Below are positions 42,196 through 50,594 of a DNA stretch of 64,000 bases, piece after piece. A model generated the notes under the pieces. The model was not told the DNA's origin and did not search any database. It saw nothing but the letters and a program-made list of their open reading frames with translations. The stretch's first letter is position 1, and every line of letters begins with the position of its first letter. This DNA is from Burkholderia puraquae (GTDB lineage: Bacteria; Pseudomonadota; Gammaproteobacteria; Burkholderiales; Burkholderiaceae). The stretch covers positions 26,486 through 90,485 of the forward strand of contig NZ_NBYX01000024.1 in the NCBI RefSeq assembly GCF_002099195.1. Direction: 5' to 3'. A program made the position numbers and the translations under genes.

Positions 42196-44034
42196 ATGCC
42201 CGCGCCCCACCCCGATTCCGCTGCCGCCAGCACCACGCGCCTGATCGCGGATCGCGCGCTCGCCGCCGTCTTCCAGCCGATCGTCGATCTCGGGTCGGGG
42301 ACGGTGGTCGGATACGAGGGCCTGATACGCGGCCCGCGCGGCACCGATCTCGAGCCGCCCGCCGCGCTGTTCGCGCAGGCCGCGCGCGAAGGCGAGACCA
42401 TCGCGCTCGAACAGGCGGCCGCGCTCACCTGCCTCGACGCGTTCGCGGCGCTCGGCTGCGACGGCAAGCTGTTCCTCAATTTCAGCGCCGGCGCGATCCT
42501 GCAACTCGCGCGCGAACGCGAGCGCGCCCGCCAGCTGCTCGGCCGCGCGCGGGTCGGCGCCGAGCGCATCGTGATCGAGCTGACCGAGCAGAACGCGACG
42601 ACGGACATCGCCCACATCGGGCCCGCGGTCGCATCGCTGCGCGACGCCGGCATCCAGTTCGCGCTCGACGACTACGGCACCGCGAACGCGAGCATGAACC
42701 TGTGGCTGCGCCTGCAACCGGACGTCGTGAAGATCGACCGCTTCTTCATCCACGACATCGCCCGCGACCCGCTGAAGTTCGAGGCCGTGAAGGCGATGCA
42801 GCACTTCGCGCAGGCGAGCGGCGCGCAACTGATCGCGGAAGGCATCGAGAACGAATGCGACCTGATCGTCGTGCGCGACATGGGCATCTGCTGCGTGCAG
42901 GGCTTCCTGCTCGGCCGGCCGAACGCGCAGCCGTCGCGGGTCGTCGCGCCGGCCGCGCGCGATGCGATCCGCGCGCCGCACATCGCGGTGTTTCCCGGGG
43001 CAACGCGCTCGGTGCGGCCGGCCGGCACGATCGCCGGGAAGATGCTGGTTCCGGCGCCGGCGCTGCCGCGCGACGCGACCAGCAACGACGTGCTCGACCT
43101 GTTCAACCGGATGCCCGACCTGCACGCGGTCGCCCTCGTCGAACGCGGGCGGCCCGTCGCGCTCGTGAATCGCCGCAGCTTCATCGACCGCTTTGCGCTG
43201 CCGTACCACCGCGAGGTGTTCGGGAAGAAGCCGTGCCTGCAGTTCGCGAACGACGCACCGCTGATGATCGATAACGCAACGACGTTCGAGCAACTCGCGA
43301 TGCTGCTCGCAAGCCACGACCAGCGCTATCTCGCGGACGGCTTCGTGATCACCGAACACGGCCGCTACGTCGGGCTCGGCACCGGCGAGAGCCTCGTGCG
43401 CGCAGTGACCGAGATGCGCATCGAGGCCGCGCGTTACGCGAATCCGCTGACGTTCCTGCCCGGCAACATCCCGATCAGCGCGCACATCGACCGCCTGCTC
43501 CAGCGCGACGCCGGCTTTCATGCGTGCTACGTCGACCTGAACCAGTTCAAGCCGTTCAACGACCAGTACGGCTACTGGCAGGGCGACGAGGTGCTGAAGT
43601 TCGCGGCGACGGTGCTGGCCGGCGTGTGCGACCCGCAGCGCGACTTTCTCGGGCACGTCGGCGGCGACGATTTCCTCGTGCTGTTCCAGCGCGCCGACTG
43701 GCGCGAACGCGCCGCCGACGCGATCGCACGCTTCAACGACGGCGCGCAGCTCTTCTACACGCAGGCCGACCGGCAGGCGGGCGGACTGCGCGGCGAGGAC
43801 CGCCACGGCAACCCGGCGTTCTTCGGCTTCGTGACGATGGCGATCGGCGCGGTCGGCGTGCCGGCCGGCGCACACGGCGCGAAGCGCTACGGCAGCGACG
43901 AGATCGCGTCGGTCGCCGCGCTCGCGAAGCGGCGCGCGAAACAGCAGCCGGACGGGCTCGCGGTCGTCGACCTCGATGCCGGCCGCGCCGCGCTGCGCCA
44001 TCGCGGCGAACGACCGGGCGCGGCGATACGCTGA
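42196..44034 (+). CDS. EAL-CBS-GGDEF cyclic-di-GMP protein
   Basis: A 612-residue cytoplasmic protein. EAL domain at ~20-255: here the signature is EGL (GYEGLIRGP), with LNFSAGA, LTEQNATT, LDDYGTANASMN, KIDRFFIHD and AEGIENE, so the phosphodiesterase site is near-complete. Residues ~290-420 look like a CBS pair (VALVNRRSFIDRFALPYHRE, then GRYVGLGTGESLVRAV). A GGDEF domain at ~430-590 has VGGDDFLVLF. A bifunctional or regulated c-di-GMP enzyme is likely; which activity dominates is not clear. The start at 42196 lies 129 bp after the octamer arrays. Confidence 0.88.
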   Translation: MPAPHPDSAAASTTRLIADRALAAVFQPIVDLGSGTVVGYEGLIRGPRGTDLEPPAALFAQAAREGETIALEQAAALTCLDAFAALGCDGKLFLNFSAGAILQLARERERARQLLGRARVGAERIVIELTEQNATTDIAHIGPAVASLRDAGIQFALDDYGTANASMNLWLRLQPDVVKIDRFFIHDIARDPLKFEAVKAMQHFAQASGAQLIAEGIENECDLIVVRDMGICCVQGFLLGRPNAQPSRVVAPAARDAIRAPHIAVFPGATRSVRPAGTIAGKMLVPAPALPRDATSNDVLDLFNRMPDLHAVALVERGRPVALVNRRSFIDRFALPYHREVFGKKPCLQFANDAPLMIDNATTFEQLAMLLASHDQRYLADGFVITEHGRYVGLGTGESLVRAVTEMRIEAARYANPLTFLPGNIPISAHIDRLLQRDAGFHACYVDLNQFKPFNDQYGYWQGDEVLKFAATVLAGVCDPQRDFLGHVGGDDFLVLFQRADWRERAADAIARFNDGAQLFYTQADRQAGGLRGEDRHGNPAFFGFVTMAIGAVGVPAGAHGAKRYGSDEIASVAALAKRRAKQQPDGLAVVDLDAGRAALRHRGERPGAAIR

Positions 44035-44403
44035 ACGCGGCGGGCGGCCGTCGATTGCGGAACGAACACGGCGGCCCCCCCGTGCGACGATGGCGCCCCT
44101 CCGCCCGTCATGCGGCCGAGCCGTTCGTTGTGCACCGCCTTCCCGCGGGCCTGGGCACGCCGTTGGGCACGCGTGCGCAAACGCAGGAAGCCGGCCCGCC
44201 TGCCGCCACTTCACGCCCGCCAGGCACCCGCACGCCCACCTTGCCTTTTTCGCGTTTTGTTTAGTATTTTTAGTAACGGCGTTTTCGCAGATTAGCGCTT
44301 AAAAACCCGGATTTTGCGGGTATTCCCCGTCCATCCGGCCCGAATTCCGCAATACGTTTTACTATACAATCGCTTTCATCCTAAACAAACCGGACCCCGA
44401 ACG
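44035..44403. other. Intergenic region upstream of the sugar operon
   Basis: No gene is supported. The last 160 bp are A/T-rich and contain the control region of the LacI operon: repeated TTTAGTA and TTTTTAGTA near 44261-44276, ACCCG and CGGGT around 44305-44322 as an inverted repeat, and TACAAT at 44365-44370 as a possible -10. Confidence 0.45.
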
Positions 44404-45426
44404 ATGGGTACGACCATTCGCGATGTGGCGCGGGCGGCAGAGGTCTCGATCGGCACCGTCTCCCGCGCGCTGAAAAACCAGCCGGGCCTGTCCGAAGCCA
44501 CGCGGGCGCGCATCGTCGAGATCGCGCAGCGGCTCGGCTACGATTCCGCGCAGTTGCGGCCGCGCATCCGCCGGCTCACCTTCCTGCTGCACCGCCAGCA
44601 CAACCGCTTTCCGGCCAGCCCGTTCTTCTCGCACGTGCTGCATGGCGTCGAGGACGCGTGCCGCGAGCGCGGCATCGTGCCGACGCTGCTCACGGTCGGG
44701 CCGAACGACGACGTGCTGCGCCAGATGCGCCCGCACGCGCCCGACGCGATCGCGGTGGCCGGCTTCATCGAGCCCGAGACGATCGAGGCGCTCGCCGCGA
44801 CCGGCCGCCCGCTCGTGCTGATCGACCTGTGGGCGCCCGGGCTGCGCTCGGTCAACATCGACAACGCGACGGGCGCGGCGCTCGCGATGCGCCACCTGCT
44901 CGCCACCGGCCGCACGCGGATCGCTTTCATCGGCGGCTCGCCCGCGCATTACAGCATCGCGCAGCGCGCGATCGGCTACCGGCGTGCATTCTTCGAGGCC
45001 GGGCGGCTGTTCGATCCCGCGTACGAAGTGACGATCGACGCGGGTCTCGATCCCGATACGGGCGCCGCACGTGCGATGGAGCAGTTGCTCGACGCGCCGG
45101 GCCCACGCCCGGAAGCCGTCTTCGCGTACAACGACGCGGCCGCGCTCGCCGCGCAGCGCGTCTGCACCGCACGCGGGCTGCGCATTCCCGACGACATCGC
45201 GATCGTCGGCTTCGACAACATCCCGGCTGCCGCCCACGCGAGCCCGCCGCTCACGACGCTCGCGGTCGACAAGGAGGCGCTCGGCCGCCGCGGCGTCGAA
45301 CTGCTGCTCGCGGAAGCACCCGAGCGCACCGAGATTTCCCTGCCCGTCGAGCTGATCGTGCGGGCCAGCAGCCAGCCCGCCGGCTCCCCGGCGCTCGATA
45401 CCGCCACGGCCACCGAATCATCATGA
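44404..45426 (+). CDS. LacI-family transcriptional regulator of the sugar operon
   Basis: A 340-residue LacI/GalR repressor. The N-terminal helix-turn-helix and hinge are TIRDVARAAEVSIGTVSRAL followed by EIAQRLGYDS. The sugar-binding domain has VGFDNIPAAAHASPPLTTLA near 265. Its first codons lie just after an A/T-rich control region. The stop overlaps the next start (ATGA), so the regulator is the first gene of its own operon and is probably autoregulated by the sugar handled by the two enzymes behind it. Confidence 0.93.
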   Translation: MGTTIRDVARAAEVSIGTVSRALKNQPGLSEATRARIVEIAQRLGYDSAQLRPRIRRLTFLLHRQHNRFPASPFFSHVLHGVEDACRERGIVPTLLTVGPNDDVLRQMRPHAPDAIAVAGFIEPETIEALAATGRPLVLIDLWAPGLRSVNIDNATGAALAMRHLLATGRTRIAFIGGSPAHYSIAQRAIGYRRAFFEAGRLFDPAYEVTIDAGLDPDTGAARAMEQLLDAPGPRPEAVFAYNDAAALAAQRVCTARGLRIPDDIAIVGFDNIPAAAHASPPLTTLAVDKEALGRRGVELLLAEAPERTEISLPVELIVRASSQPAGSPALDTATATESS

Positions 45427-46703
45427 ACATGCCCCCGGTCCAACCCTGCACGGCCGCGCCGGCCGCCCACACGCAAGCCGCCCCGTTCGTCGCGAGTTTC
45501 CGCGATCCGTCGTTCCTGCTGTCGCACATCGAGGACACGCTGCGCTTCTACGCAACGAACGCGTTCGACCCGACGGGCGGCTTCTACCACTACTTCCGCG
45601 ACGACGGCAGCATCTACAACCGCACGTCGCGGCACCTCGTCAGCAGTTGCCGGTTCGTCTTCAACTACGCGATGGCGTACCGGCATTTCGGCGATCCGCG
45701 CCACCTGGAATACGCGCGCCACGGGCTGCGCTTCCTGCGCGACGCGCACTGGGACGACGAACTGCAGGGCTACGACTGGGAACTCGACTGGCGCGACGGT
45801 GCGAAGCGCGAGACGCTCGACGGCACGCGCCACTGCTACGGGCTCGCGTTCGTGCTGCTCGCGGCCTCACATGCGACGATGGCCGGCATCGACGAGGCGC
45901 GCCCGCTGATCGCGGCCACCTACGAGCTCGCCGAGCACCGCTTCTGGGATGCGGCCGCGGGCCTCTATGCGGACGACGCGACGCCGAACTGGATCGTGTC
46001 GTCGTACCGCGGCCAGAACGCCAACATGCACATGACGGAGGCGCTCCTCGCGGCCTACGAGGCGACCGGCCACCTCACGTACCTCGATCGCGCGGAAAAA
46101 CTCGCGTCCCACATCACGCAGCGCCAGGCCGCGCTGTCGGGCGGGCTCGTGTGGGAGCACTACCATGCGGACTGGTCGGTCGACTGGGACTACAACAAGG
46201 AAGACAGCTCGAACATCTTCCGTCCGTGGGGTTTCCAGCCCGGGCACCAGACCGAATGGGCGAAGCTGCTGCTGATCCTCGAGCGGCACCGCCCGCTCGA
46301 CTGGCTCGTGCCGCGCGCCGCCGAGCTGTTCGATGCCGCGCTCACGCACGCGTGGGACGCCGATCACGGCGGCCTGTACTACGGCTTCGGCCCCGACTTC
46401 ACGATCTGCGACCACAACAAGTACTTCTGGGTGCAGGCCGAAACCTTCGCGGCGGCCGCGATGCTCGGCGCGCGCACCGGCAGCGAGCGCTTCTGGGACT
46501 GGTACGACGAGATCTGGCGCTATAGCTGGGCGCACTTCGTCGATCACCGCTACGGTGCGTGGTACCGGATCCTCACCTGCGACAACCGCAAGTACAGCGA
46601 CGAGAAGAGCCCGGCCGGCAAGACCGACTATCACACGATGGGCGCGTGTTACGACGTGCTTGCGACCCTCGCGCGCGCGCAGCGCAGCGAGCCGACGCAA
46701 TGA
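45423..46703 (+). CDS. AGE-family sugar epimerase/isomerase (YihS/mannose-isomerase-like)
   Basis: A 426-residue (alpha/alpha)6-barrel protein of the N-acylglucosamine 2-epimerase family. Family strings are GGFYHYFRDDGSIYN, RHLVSSCRFVFNYAMAYR, NANMHMTEALLAAYEATG and DHNKYFWVQAETFAAAAML, with the conserved catalytic histidines (RHL, MHM, DHNKYFW, TDYHTMGACY). AGE relatives of this form interconvert mannose/fructose or similar. It overlaps lacI and the kinase gene by 4 bp each. Confidence 0.9.
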   Translation: MNMPPVQPCTAAPAAHTQAAPFVASFRDPSFLLSHIEDTLRFYATNAFDPTGGFYHYFRDDGSIYNRTSRHLVSSCRFVFNYAMAYRHFGDPRHLEYARHGLRFLRDAHWDDELQGYDWELDWRDGAKRETLDGTRHCYGLAFVLLAASHATMAGIDEARPLIAATYELAEHRFWDAAAGLYADDATPNWIVSSYRGQNANMHMTEALLAAYEATGHLTYLDRAEKLASHITQRQAALSGGLVWEHYHADWSVDWDYNKEDSSNIFRPWGFQPGHQTEWAKLLLILERHRPLDWLVPRAAELFDAALTHAWDADHGGLYYGFGPDFTICDHNKYFWVQAETFAAAAMLGARTGSERFWDWYDEIWRYSWAHFVDHRYGAWYRILTCDNRKYSDEKSPAGKTDYHTMGACYDVLATLARAQRSEPTQ

Positions 46704-47608
46704 GCGGCGGCATGTTTCCGGCTTTCGTGTCGGCGGGCGACATCCTGACCGACATGGTGCGTGCGGGCGATGCGCAATGGACGTCGGTGCCGGGCGGCGC
46801 CGGCTGGAACGTCGCGCGCGCGGTCGCGCGGCTCGGCGTGCCAAGCGCGCTCGCGGGCGCGATCGGCGAGGACTGCTTCTCCGACGTGCTGTGGCGCACG
46901 AGCGACGCGGCCGGGCTCGACCTGCGCTTCCTGCAGCGCGTCGCGCGGCCACCGCTGCTCGCGATCGTCCACGAGACGCGCCCGCCCGCGTACTTCTTCA
47001 TCGGCGAAGCGAGCGCCGATCTCGCGTTCGATCCCGCGCGGCTGCCGGCCGGCTGGACCGACCACGTGAAATGGGCGCATTTCGGCTGCATCAGCCTCGT
47101 GCGCGAGCCGCTCGCGGGCACGCTGGCCGCGCTCGCGGCCGACCTGCACGCGCGCGGCGTGAAGATCAGCTTCGACCCGAACGTCCGGAACCTGATGACG
47201 GCCGCATACCGGCCGACACTGGAGAAGATGGCGGCGCTCGCCGACCTGATCAAGGTGTCCGACGAAGACCTGCGCCACCTGTTCGGCGGCGACGGCCCCG
47301 AAGCGATTGGCGCGGTGCGTGCGCTGAACCCGCGCGCGGCCGTGCTCGTCACGCGCGGCGCGCAGGCGGCGACGCTCTACGCGGACGGCGACGTGCATGA
47401 GGCCAGCCCGCCGCGCGTCGAGGTGGCCGACACCGTCGGCGCGGGCGATGCGTCGATCGGCGGCATGCTGTTCAGCCTGATGGCCGCGCCGCAGCGCACG
47501 TGGCGCGAGCATCTCGTGTTCGCGCTGGCGGCGGGCGCCGCCGCGTGCCGGCATACGGGCGCGCATGCGCCCGCGCTCGACGAGGTCGTCGCGCTGATCG
47601 AACGCTGA
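46700..47608 (+). CDS. PfkB-family carbohydrate kinase
   Basis: A 302-residue ribokinase-fold kinase. The substrate-side glycines GGAGWNVARAVARLG are near residue 32. The ATP-site signature DTVGAGDASIGGMLF near 245 contains the catalytic aspartate in GAGD. Fructokinase is the most likely role because the upstream enzyme would yield a ketose, but this is an inference. The start overlaps the epimerase stop (ATGA); it ends the operon. Confidence 0.92.
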   Translation: MSGGMFPAFVSAGDILTDMVRAGDAQWTSVPGGAGWNVARAVARLGVPSALAGAIGEDCFSDVLWRTSDAAGLDLRFLQRVARPPLLAIVHETRPPAYFFIGEASADLAFDPARLPAGWTDHVKWAHFGCISLVREPLAGTLAALAADLHARGVKISFDPNVRNLMTAAYRPTLEKMAALADLIKVSDEDLRHLFGGDGPEAIGAVRALNPRAAVLVTRGAQAATLYADGDVHEASPPRVEVADTVGAGDASIGGMLFSLMAAPQRTWREHLVFALAAGAAACRHTGAHAPALDEVVALIER

Positions 47609-47618
47609 TGGAAAGGAC

Positions 47619-47643
47619 GGTGACCGGACATTGTTCGGTCACC
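47619..47643. promoter_or_regulatory. Palindrome upstream of the 73-residue gene
   Basis: GGTGACCG and CGGTCACC are perfect inverted 8-mers with a 9-bp centre. They lie 10 bp after the kinase stop and 67 bp before the next start. No T tract follows, so an operator is at least as likely as a terminator. Confidence 0.45.
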
Positions 47644-47709
47644 GATAAGCGGCACTGTACATGCTGCGCCGCAGTGCTACGATGAAGTGTCCTTTTGCGG
47701 GAGAGCACG

Positions 47710-47931
47710 ATGGACACGAACACGTTCACGAAAGGCATCTACACGGCCAAGGCGCATACCCAGCATGCGGGCAACGGGCAGTTCCAGGGTTACGTGATCC
47801 TCGCGCGCGACGACGGGGACGACACCGAGAACACACGTTACGACGTCCACTCGACGAGCCCCAGCGAGGAAGAAGCGTTCGACGAGGCGAAGGCGCTCGC
47901 GCACCGGATCCTCGGCGAGATCGAGCTGTAA
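47710..47931 (+). CDS. Small acidic protein (unknown function)
   Basis: A 73-residue protein with KGIYTAKAHTQHAGNGQFQG, YVILARDDGDDTENTRYDV and an acidic helix PSEEEAFDEAKALAHRILGE. A GGGAGAG site precedes the ATG at 47710, which I prefer to the GTG/ATG codons just before it. I do not recognise a named family. Its plan (short beta strands around GYVI, then an acidic helix) is like that of the 72-residue protein at 56304-56522, so the two may be distant relatives. Confidence 0.6.
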   Translation: MDTNTFTKGIYTAKAHTQHAGNGQFQGYVILARDDGDDTENTRYDVHSTSPSEEEAFDEAKALAHRILGEIEL

Positions 47932-47955
47932 CGCGCGCCACCTTTTCGGCGCGGC

Positions 47956-48150
47956 TCAGAGCAGCCGCGCCACCATCGATAGCAGCATCGTCAGTACCAG
48001 CGTCGACATGAACGGGAACGGGTAGCGCCGCCCGCCGAGGGTCAGCGTGACGTCGCCCGGCATCCGCCCGATGCCGAGCTTGCCGAGCCATGGCCAGCAG
48101 CGCGTCAGGATCATCACCGCGATGAACGTCGTCAACAGCCAGCGCAGCAT
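47956..48150 (-). CDS. DUF2905 small membrane protein
   Basis: A 64-residue protein with the DUF2905 pattern: an N-terminal helix (RWLLTTFIAVMILT), the sequence LGKLGIGRMPGDV, a GRRYPFPF turn, and a second helix (STLVLTMLLSMVARLL). The function is unknown. The MidA-type methyltransferase gene lies 12 bp upstream on the same strand, so they are probably cotranscribed. Confidence 0.85.
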   Translation of the reverse strand: MLRWLLTTFIAVMILTRCWPWLGKLGIGRMPGDVTLTLGGRRYPFPFMSTLVLTMLLSMVARLL

Positions 48151-48162
48151 GGCCGGCTCCCG

Positions 48163-49353
48163 TCAGAGTGCGTGCGAGCGGTCGCCGCGCGCGAACGCGT
48201 CGAGCGTGCCGTCGATGCCGCGCGAGAACGCGATCACCTTGAACAGCTCGCCCATCTCGGCTTCCGAGATCAGCTTCTGCACCGCGTTCGCGGCCGGCAG
48301 GAATGCGCGGATGTCGGACGGATCGATCGCGGCCAGCGCGTCGGTGATGCCCGCGTTCAGCAGGAAGCGCGCCTGCGACGTGTAGCCGAGCAGGTCGGCG
48401 CCGGTGGCAATGGCCGCGTCGTAGATGCCGGTGAATTCGACGTGCGCGGTAATGTCCTGCAGCCCCGGGTACAGGAACGGATCGTCGTGTGCGTGGTGGC
48501 GGTAGTGGCACATCAGCGTGCCGCGGTCGCGCTGCGGATGGTAGTACTCGTGCGCCGGAAAACCGTAGTCGACCAGCAGCACCGCGCCGCGCCCGAGCAT
48601 CGTGCAGACGGTGCGCGTAAACGCCAGCGCGGCCTCGTGCGTCTCGGTCACGTAGCCGTCGCCGACGTCGAGCTGCGCGAGCACCGGCGGCAGGCCGGCC
48701 GCGCCGACGGGCCGGTCTTCGAACCCGATCGCCCGCTGCGCGTCGAGCGCGACGCCGCGCTCCTGCCACGCGCCGCCCGCCTTCGCGAACAGCCGCACGG
48801 GCATTGCATCGAGCACCTCGTTGCCGACCACGACGCCGTCGAACCGCTCGGGCAGCGCGTCGAGCCAGCGCACCTTCGCGGCGAGCGCCGGTGCGGCGGC
48901 CTCGATCGTGTCGCGCTGCCGTTCACGCAGCTCGCCGGACAGGTCGACGATCAGGTAGGCGTCGAGCTCGGTGCCCAGCGCGTCGAGCGCCGCAAGCAGA
49001 CCGGCCGCGAGCTTGCCCGTGCCGGCGCCGAATTCCATCACGCAACGCGTGCCGCTCGCCGCGAGCGCTTGCGCGACCGGTTGCGCGAGCGTCTGCGCGA
49101 ACAGCGGCGACAGCTCGGGGGCTGTGACGAAGTCGCTGCCGTCGTCGGCGCGGCGCCCGAACTTGCGCGCGCCGCCGCTGTAATAGCCGAGGCCGGGCGC
49201 ATACAGCGCGCGCTCCATGAAGCGGTCGAACGGCAGCCAGCCGCCGGCCGCCGCGATCTCGTCGCGCAGTTGCGCGGCGAGGGTTTCGGACTGCGCAAGC
49301 GCGTCAGGGCCGGGAGCAGGTAAACTAGCGGGTTCGTGAGCTTTCGGGTTCAT
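48163..49353 (-). CDS. MidA/NDUFAF7-type SAM-dependent methyltransferase
   Basis: A 396-residue class-I methyltransferase of the family that includes the mitochondrial complex-I arginine methyltransferase NDUFAF7. It has FDRFMERALYAPGLGYYSGG, the SAM motif VMEFGAGTGKLAAGLL, VVVGNEVLDAMPVRLF and LLVDYGFPAHEYYHPQRDRG. Its bacterial target is not established. Start ATG at 49353; it is divergent from the SDR-like gene with only 13 bp between start codons, so the promoters must overlap the coding regions. Confidence 0.88.
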   Translation of the reverse strand: MNPKAHEPASLPAPGPDALAQSETLAAQLRDEIAAAGGWLPFDRFMERALYAPGLGYYSGGARKFGRRADDGSDFVTAPELSPLFAQTLAQPVAQALAASGTRCVMEFGAGTGKLAAGLLAALDALGTELDAYLIVDLSGELRERQRDTIEAAAPALAAKVRWLDALPERFDGVVVGNEVLDAMPVRLFAKAGGAWQERGVALDAQRAIGFEDRPVGAAGLPPVLAQLDVGDGYVTETHEAALAFTRTVCTMLGRGAVLLVDYGFPAHEYYHPQRDRGTLMCHYRHHAHDDPFLYPGLQDITAHVEFTGIYDAAIATGADLLGYTSQARFLLNAGITDALAAIDPSDIRAFLPAANAVQKLISEAEMGELFKVIAFSRGIDGTLDAFARGDRSHAL

Positions 49354-49366
49354 CCCGGCATTGTAA

Positions 49367-50110
49367 ATGACCGTTTCAGCCGATACGTCGACCCCACGCG
49401 TGGTGCTCGTCACGGGCGCCCTGGGCAGCACGGCCGACGCCGCGTCGATCGGCCGGGCACTCGCGACGGGTTTCGCACGCCGCGGCTGGGACGTCGCGCT
49501 GCAGCGCAGCGACGGCGCGCCGCGCGCGGCCGCCGACGCGCTCGTCGCCGAAGTCGCGGCGCTCGGCCGCCGCGCGGCCGTGCTCGACGCCGATCTGGCC
49601 CTGGAAACCGACGCAGCCGGCCTCGTCGCCGCGTGCGGCGCGGCGCTCGGCCGGCCCGCGTGCGCGGTGTTCGTCAGCGCCAGCGCGGGTGCCGACGACG
49701 CGCACACGGTGGACGGCGCGTCGCTCGCCGGCGCGCTCGCGCGCAACGTGACGGCGCCGCTCGCACTGGCCCGCGCGCTCGCCGATGCGACGCCCGACGC
49801 CGCGCGCGAGCACGAAGCGCTGCGTGCATGCGCGATCCACGTGCTGGACCAGGCGCTGTTTCACCCTGCGCCGGCGCAGTTGTCGCACGCGCTGATGCAG
49901 GCCGCGCTGAACCGCGCGACGTCGGCGCTGGCGCTGTCGCTGGCGCCGAAGGTGCGGGTCGCGGCGCTCGTGCGCGGCCACGCGCCGCACGCGGACGACA
50001 TCGCGGCGGCGGCCTGCTATCTCGCGAGCGCGCCCGGCGTCACGGGCGCGACGCTGACCGTCGACGGCGGCGAGCACCTCGTGCCGCCCGCCGCCGGCCC
50101 GAATGAATGA
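49367..50110 (+). CDS. Atypical short-chain dehydrogenase/reductase-like protein
   Basis: A 247-residue Rossmann-fold protein of the SDR superfamily. The cofactor loop reads VTGALGSTADAASIGRALA, a modified TGxxxGxG, and the end has ACYLASAPGVTGATLTVDGG, typical of SDRs. The catalytic YxxxK is missing: the corresponding stretch reads FHPAPAQLSHALMQAALNR. It is therefore unlikely to be a normal dehydrogenase. Its place directly before folB (79 bp) suggests a link to pterin metabolism, where FolM-type reductases are SDRs, but this is only context. Confidence 0.75.
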   Translation: MTVSADTSTPRVVLVTGALGSTADAASIGRALATGFARRGWDVALQRSDGAPRAAADALVAEVAALGRRAAVLDADLALETDAAGLVAACGAALGRPACAVFVSASAGADDAHTVDGASLAGALARNVTAPLALARALADATPDAAREHEALRACAIHVLDQALFHPAPAQLSHALMQAALNRATSALALSLAPKVRVAALVRGHAPHADDIAAAACYLASAPGVTGATLTVDGGEHLVPPAAGPNE

Positions 50111-50189
50111 ACTGCGCGGAAACGCGCGGCCTGACTGCCGCCGCCCGCGCCGCTTTGCGTGTGCGCACGCCAATTTGACTGGGACGACC

Positions 50190-50594
50190 ATGTTTTCCGC
50201 TCTCCTGCACCCCCGCCTCGCGGACTGCCGCAGGCTCTACCTGCGCGACTACGAAGTGCACATCAACATCGGTGCCTTCGAACACGAGAAGCGCGGCGAG
50301 CAGCGCGTCGTCATCAATGTCGACCTGTTCGTGCCGCTCGCGCTGTCCACCCCCGTCGACGACCGGCTGCATGAAGTCGTCGACTACGACCTGATGAAGC
50401 AGAGCGTCGCGCAATGCGTGGCGCGCGGCCACATCCACCTGCAGGAAACGCTGTGCGACGCGATCGCCACGCGCCTGCTGGCGCACGACGCCGTGCGCGC
50501 GGTACGCGTCTGTACCGAGAAACCGGACGCTTATCCGGACTGCGACGCCGTCGGCGTCGAAGTCTTTCGCATCAAGGACGAGGAGCGCGCATGA
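50190..50594 (+). CDS. folB: FolB, dihydroneopterin aldolase
   Basis: A 134-residue FolB-type protein that cleaves dihydroneopterin in folate synthesis. It shows LYLRDYEVHINIGAFEHEKR with the conserved glutamate, VVDYDLMKQSV and HIHLQETLCDAIATRLL. Usual length is about 120. The start at 50190 gives the extra N-terminal ~15 residues. The stop overlaps ttcA (ATGA). Confidence 0.9.
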   Translation: MFSALLHPRLADCRRLYLRDYEVHINIGAFEHEKRGEQRVVINVDLFVPLALSTPVDDRLHEVVDYDLMKQSVAQCVARGHIHLQETLCDAIATRLLAHDAVRAVRVCTEKPDAYPDCDAVGVEVFRIKDEERA

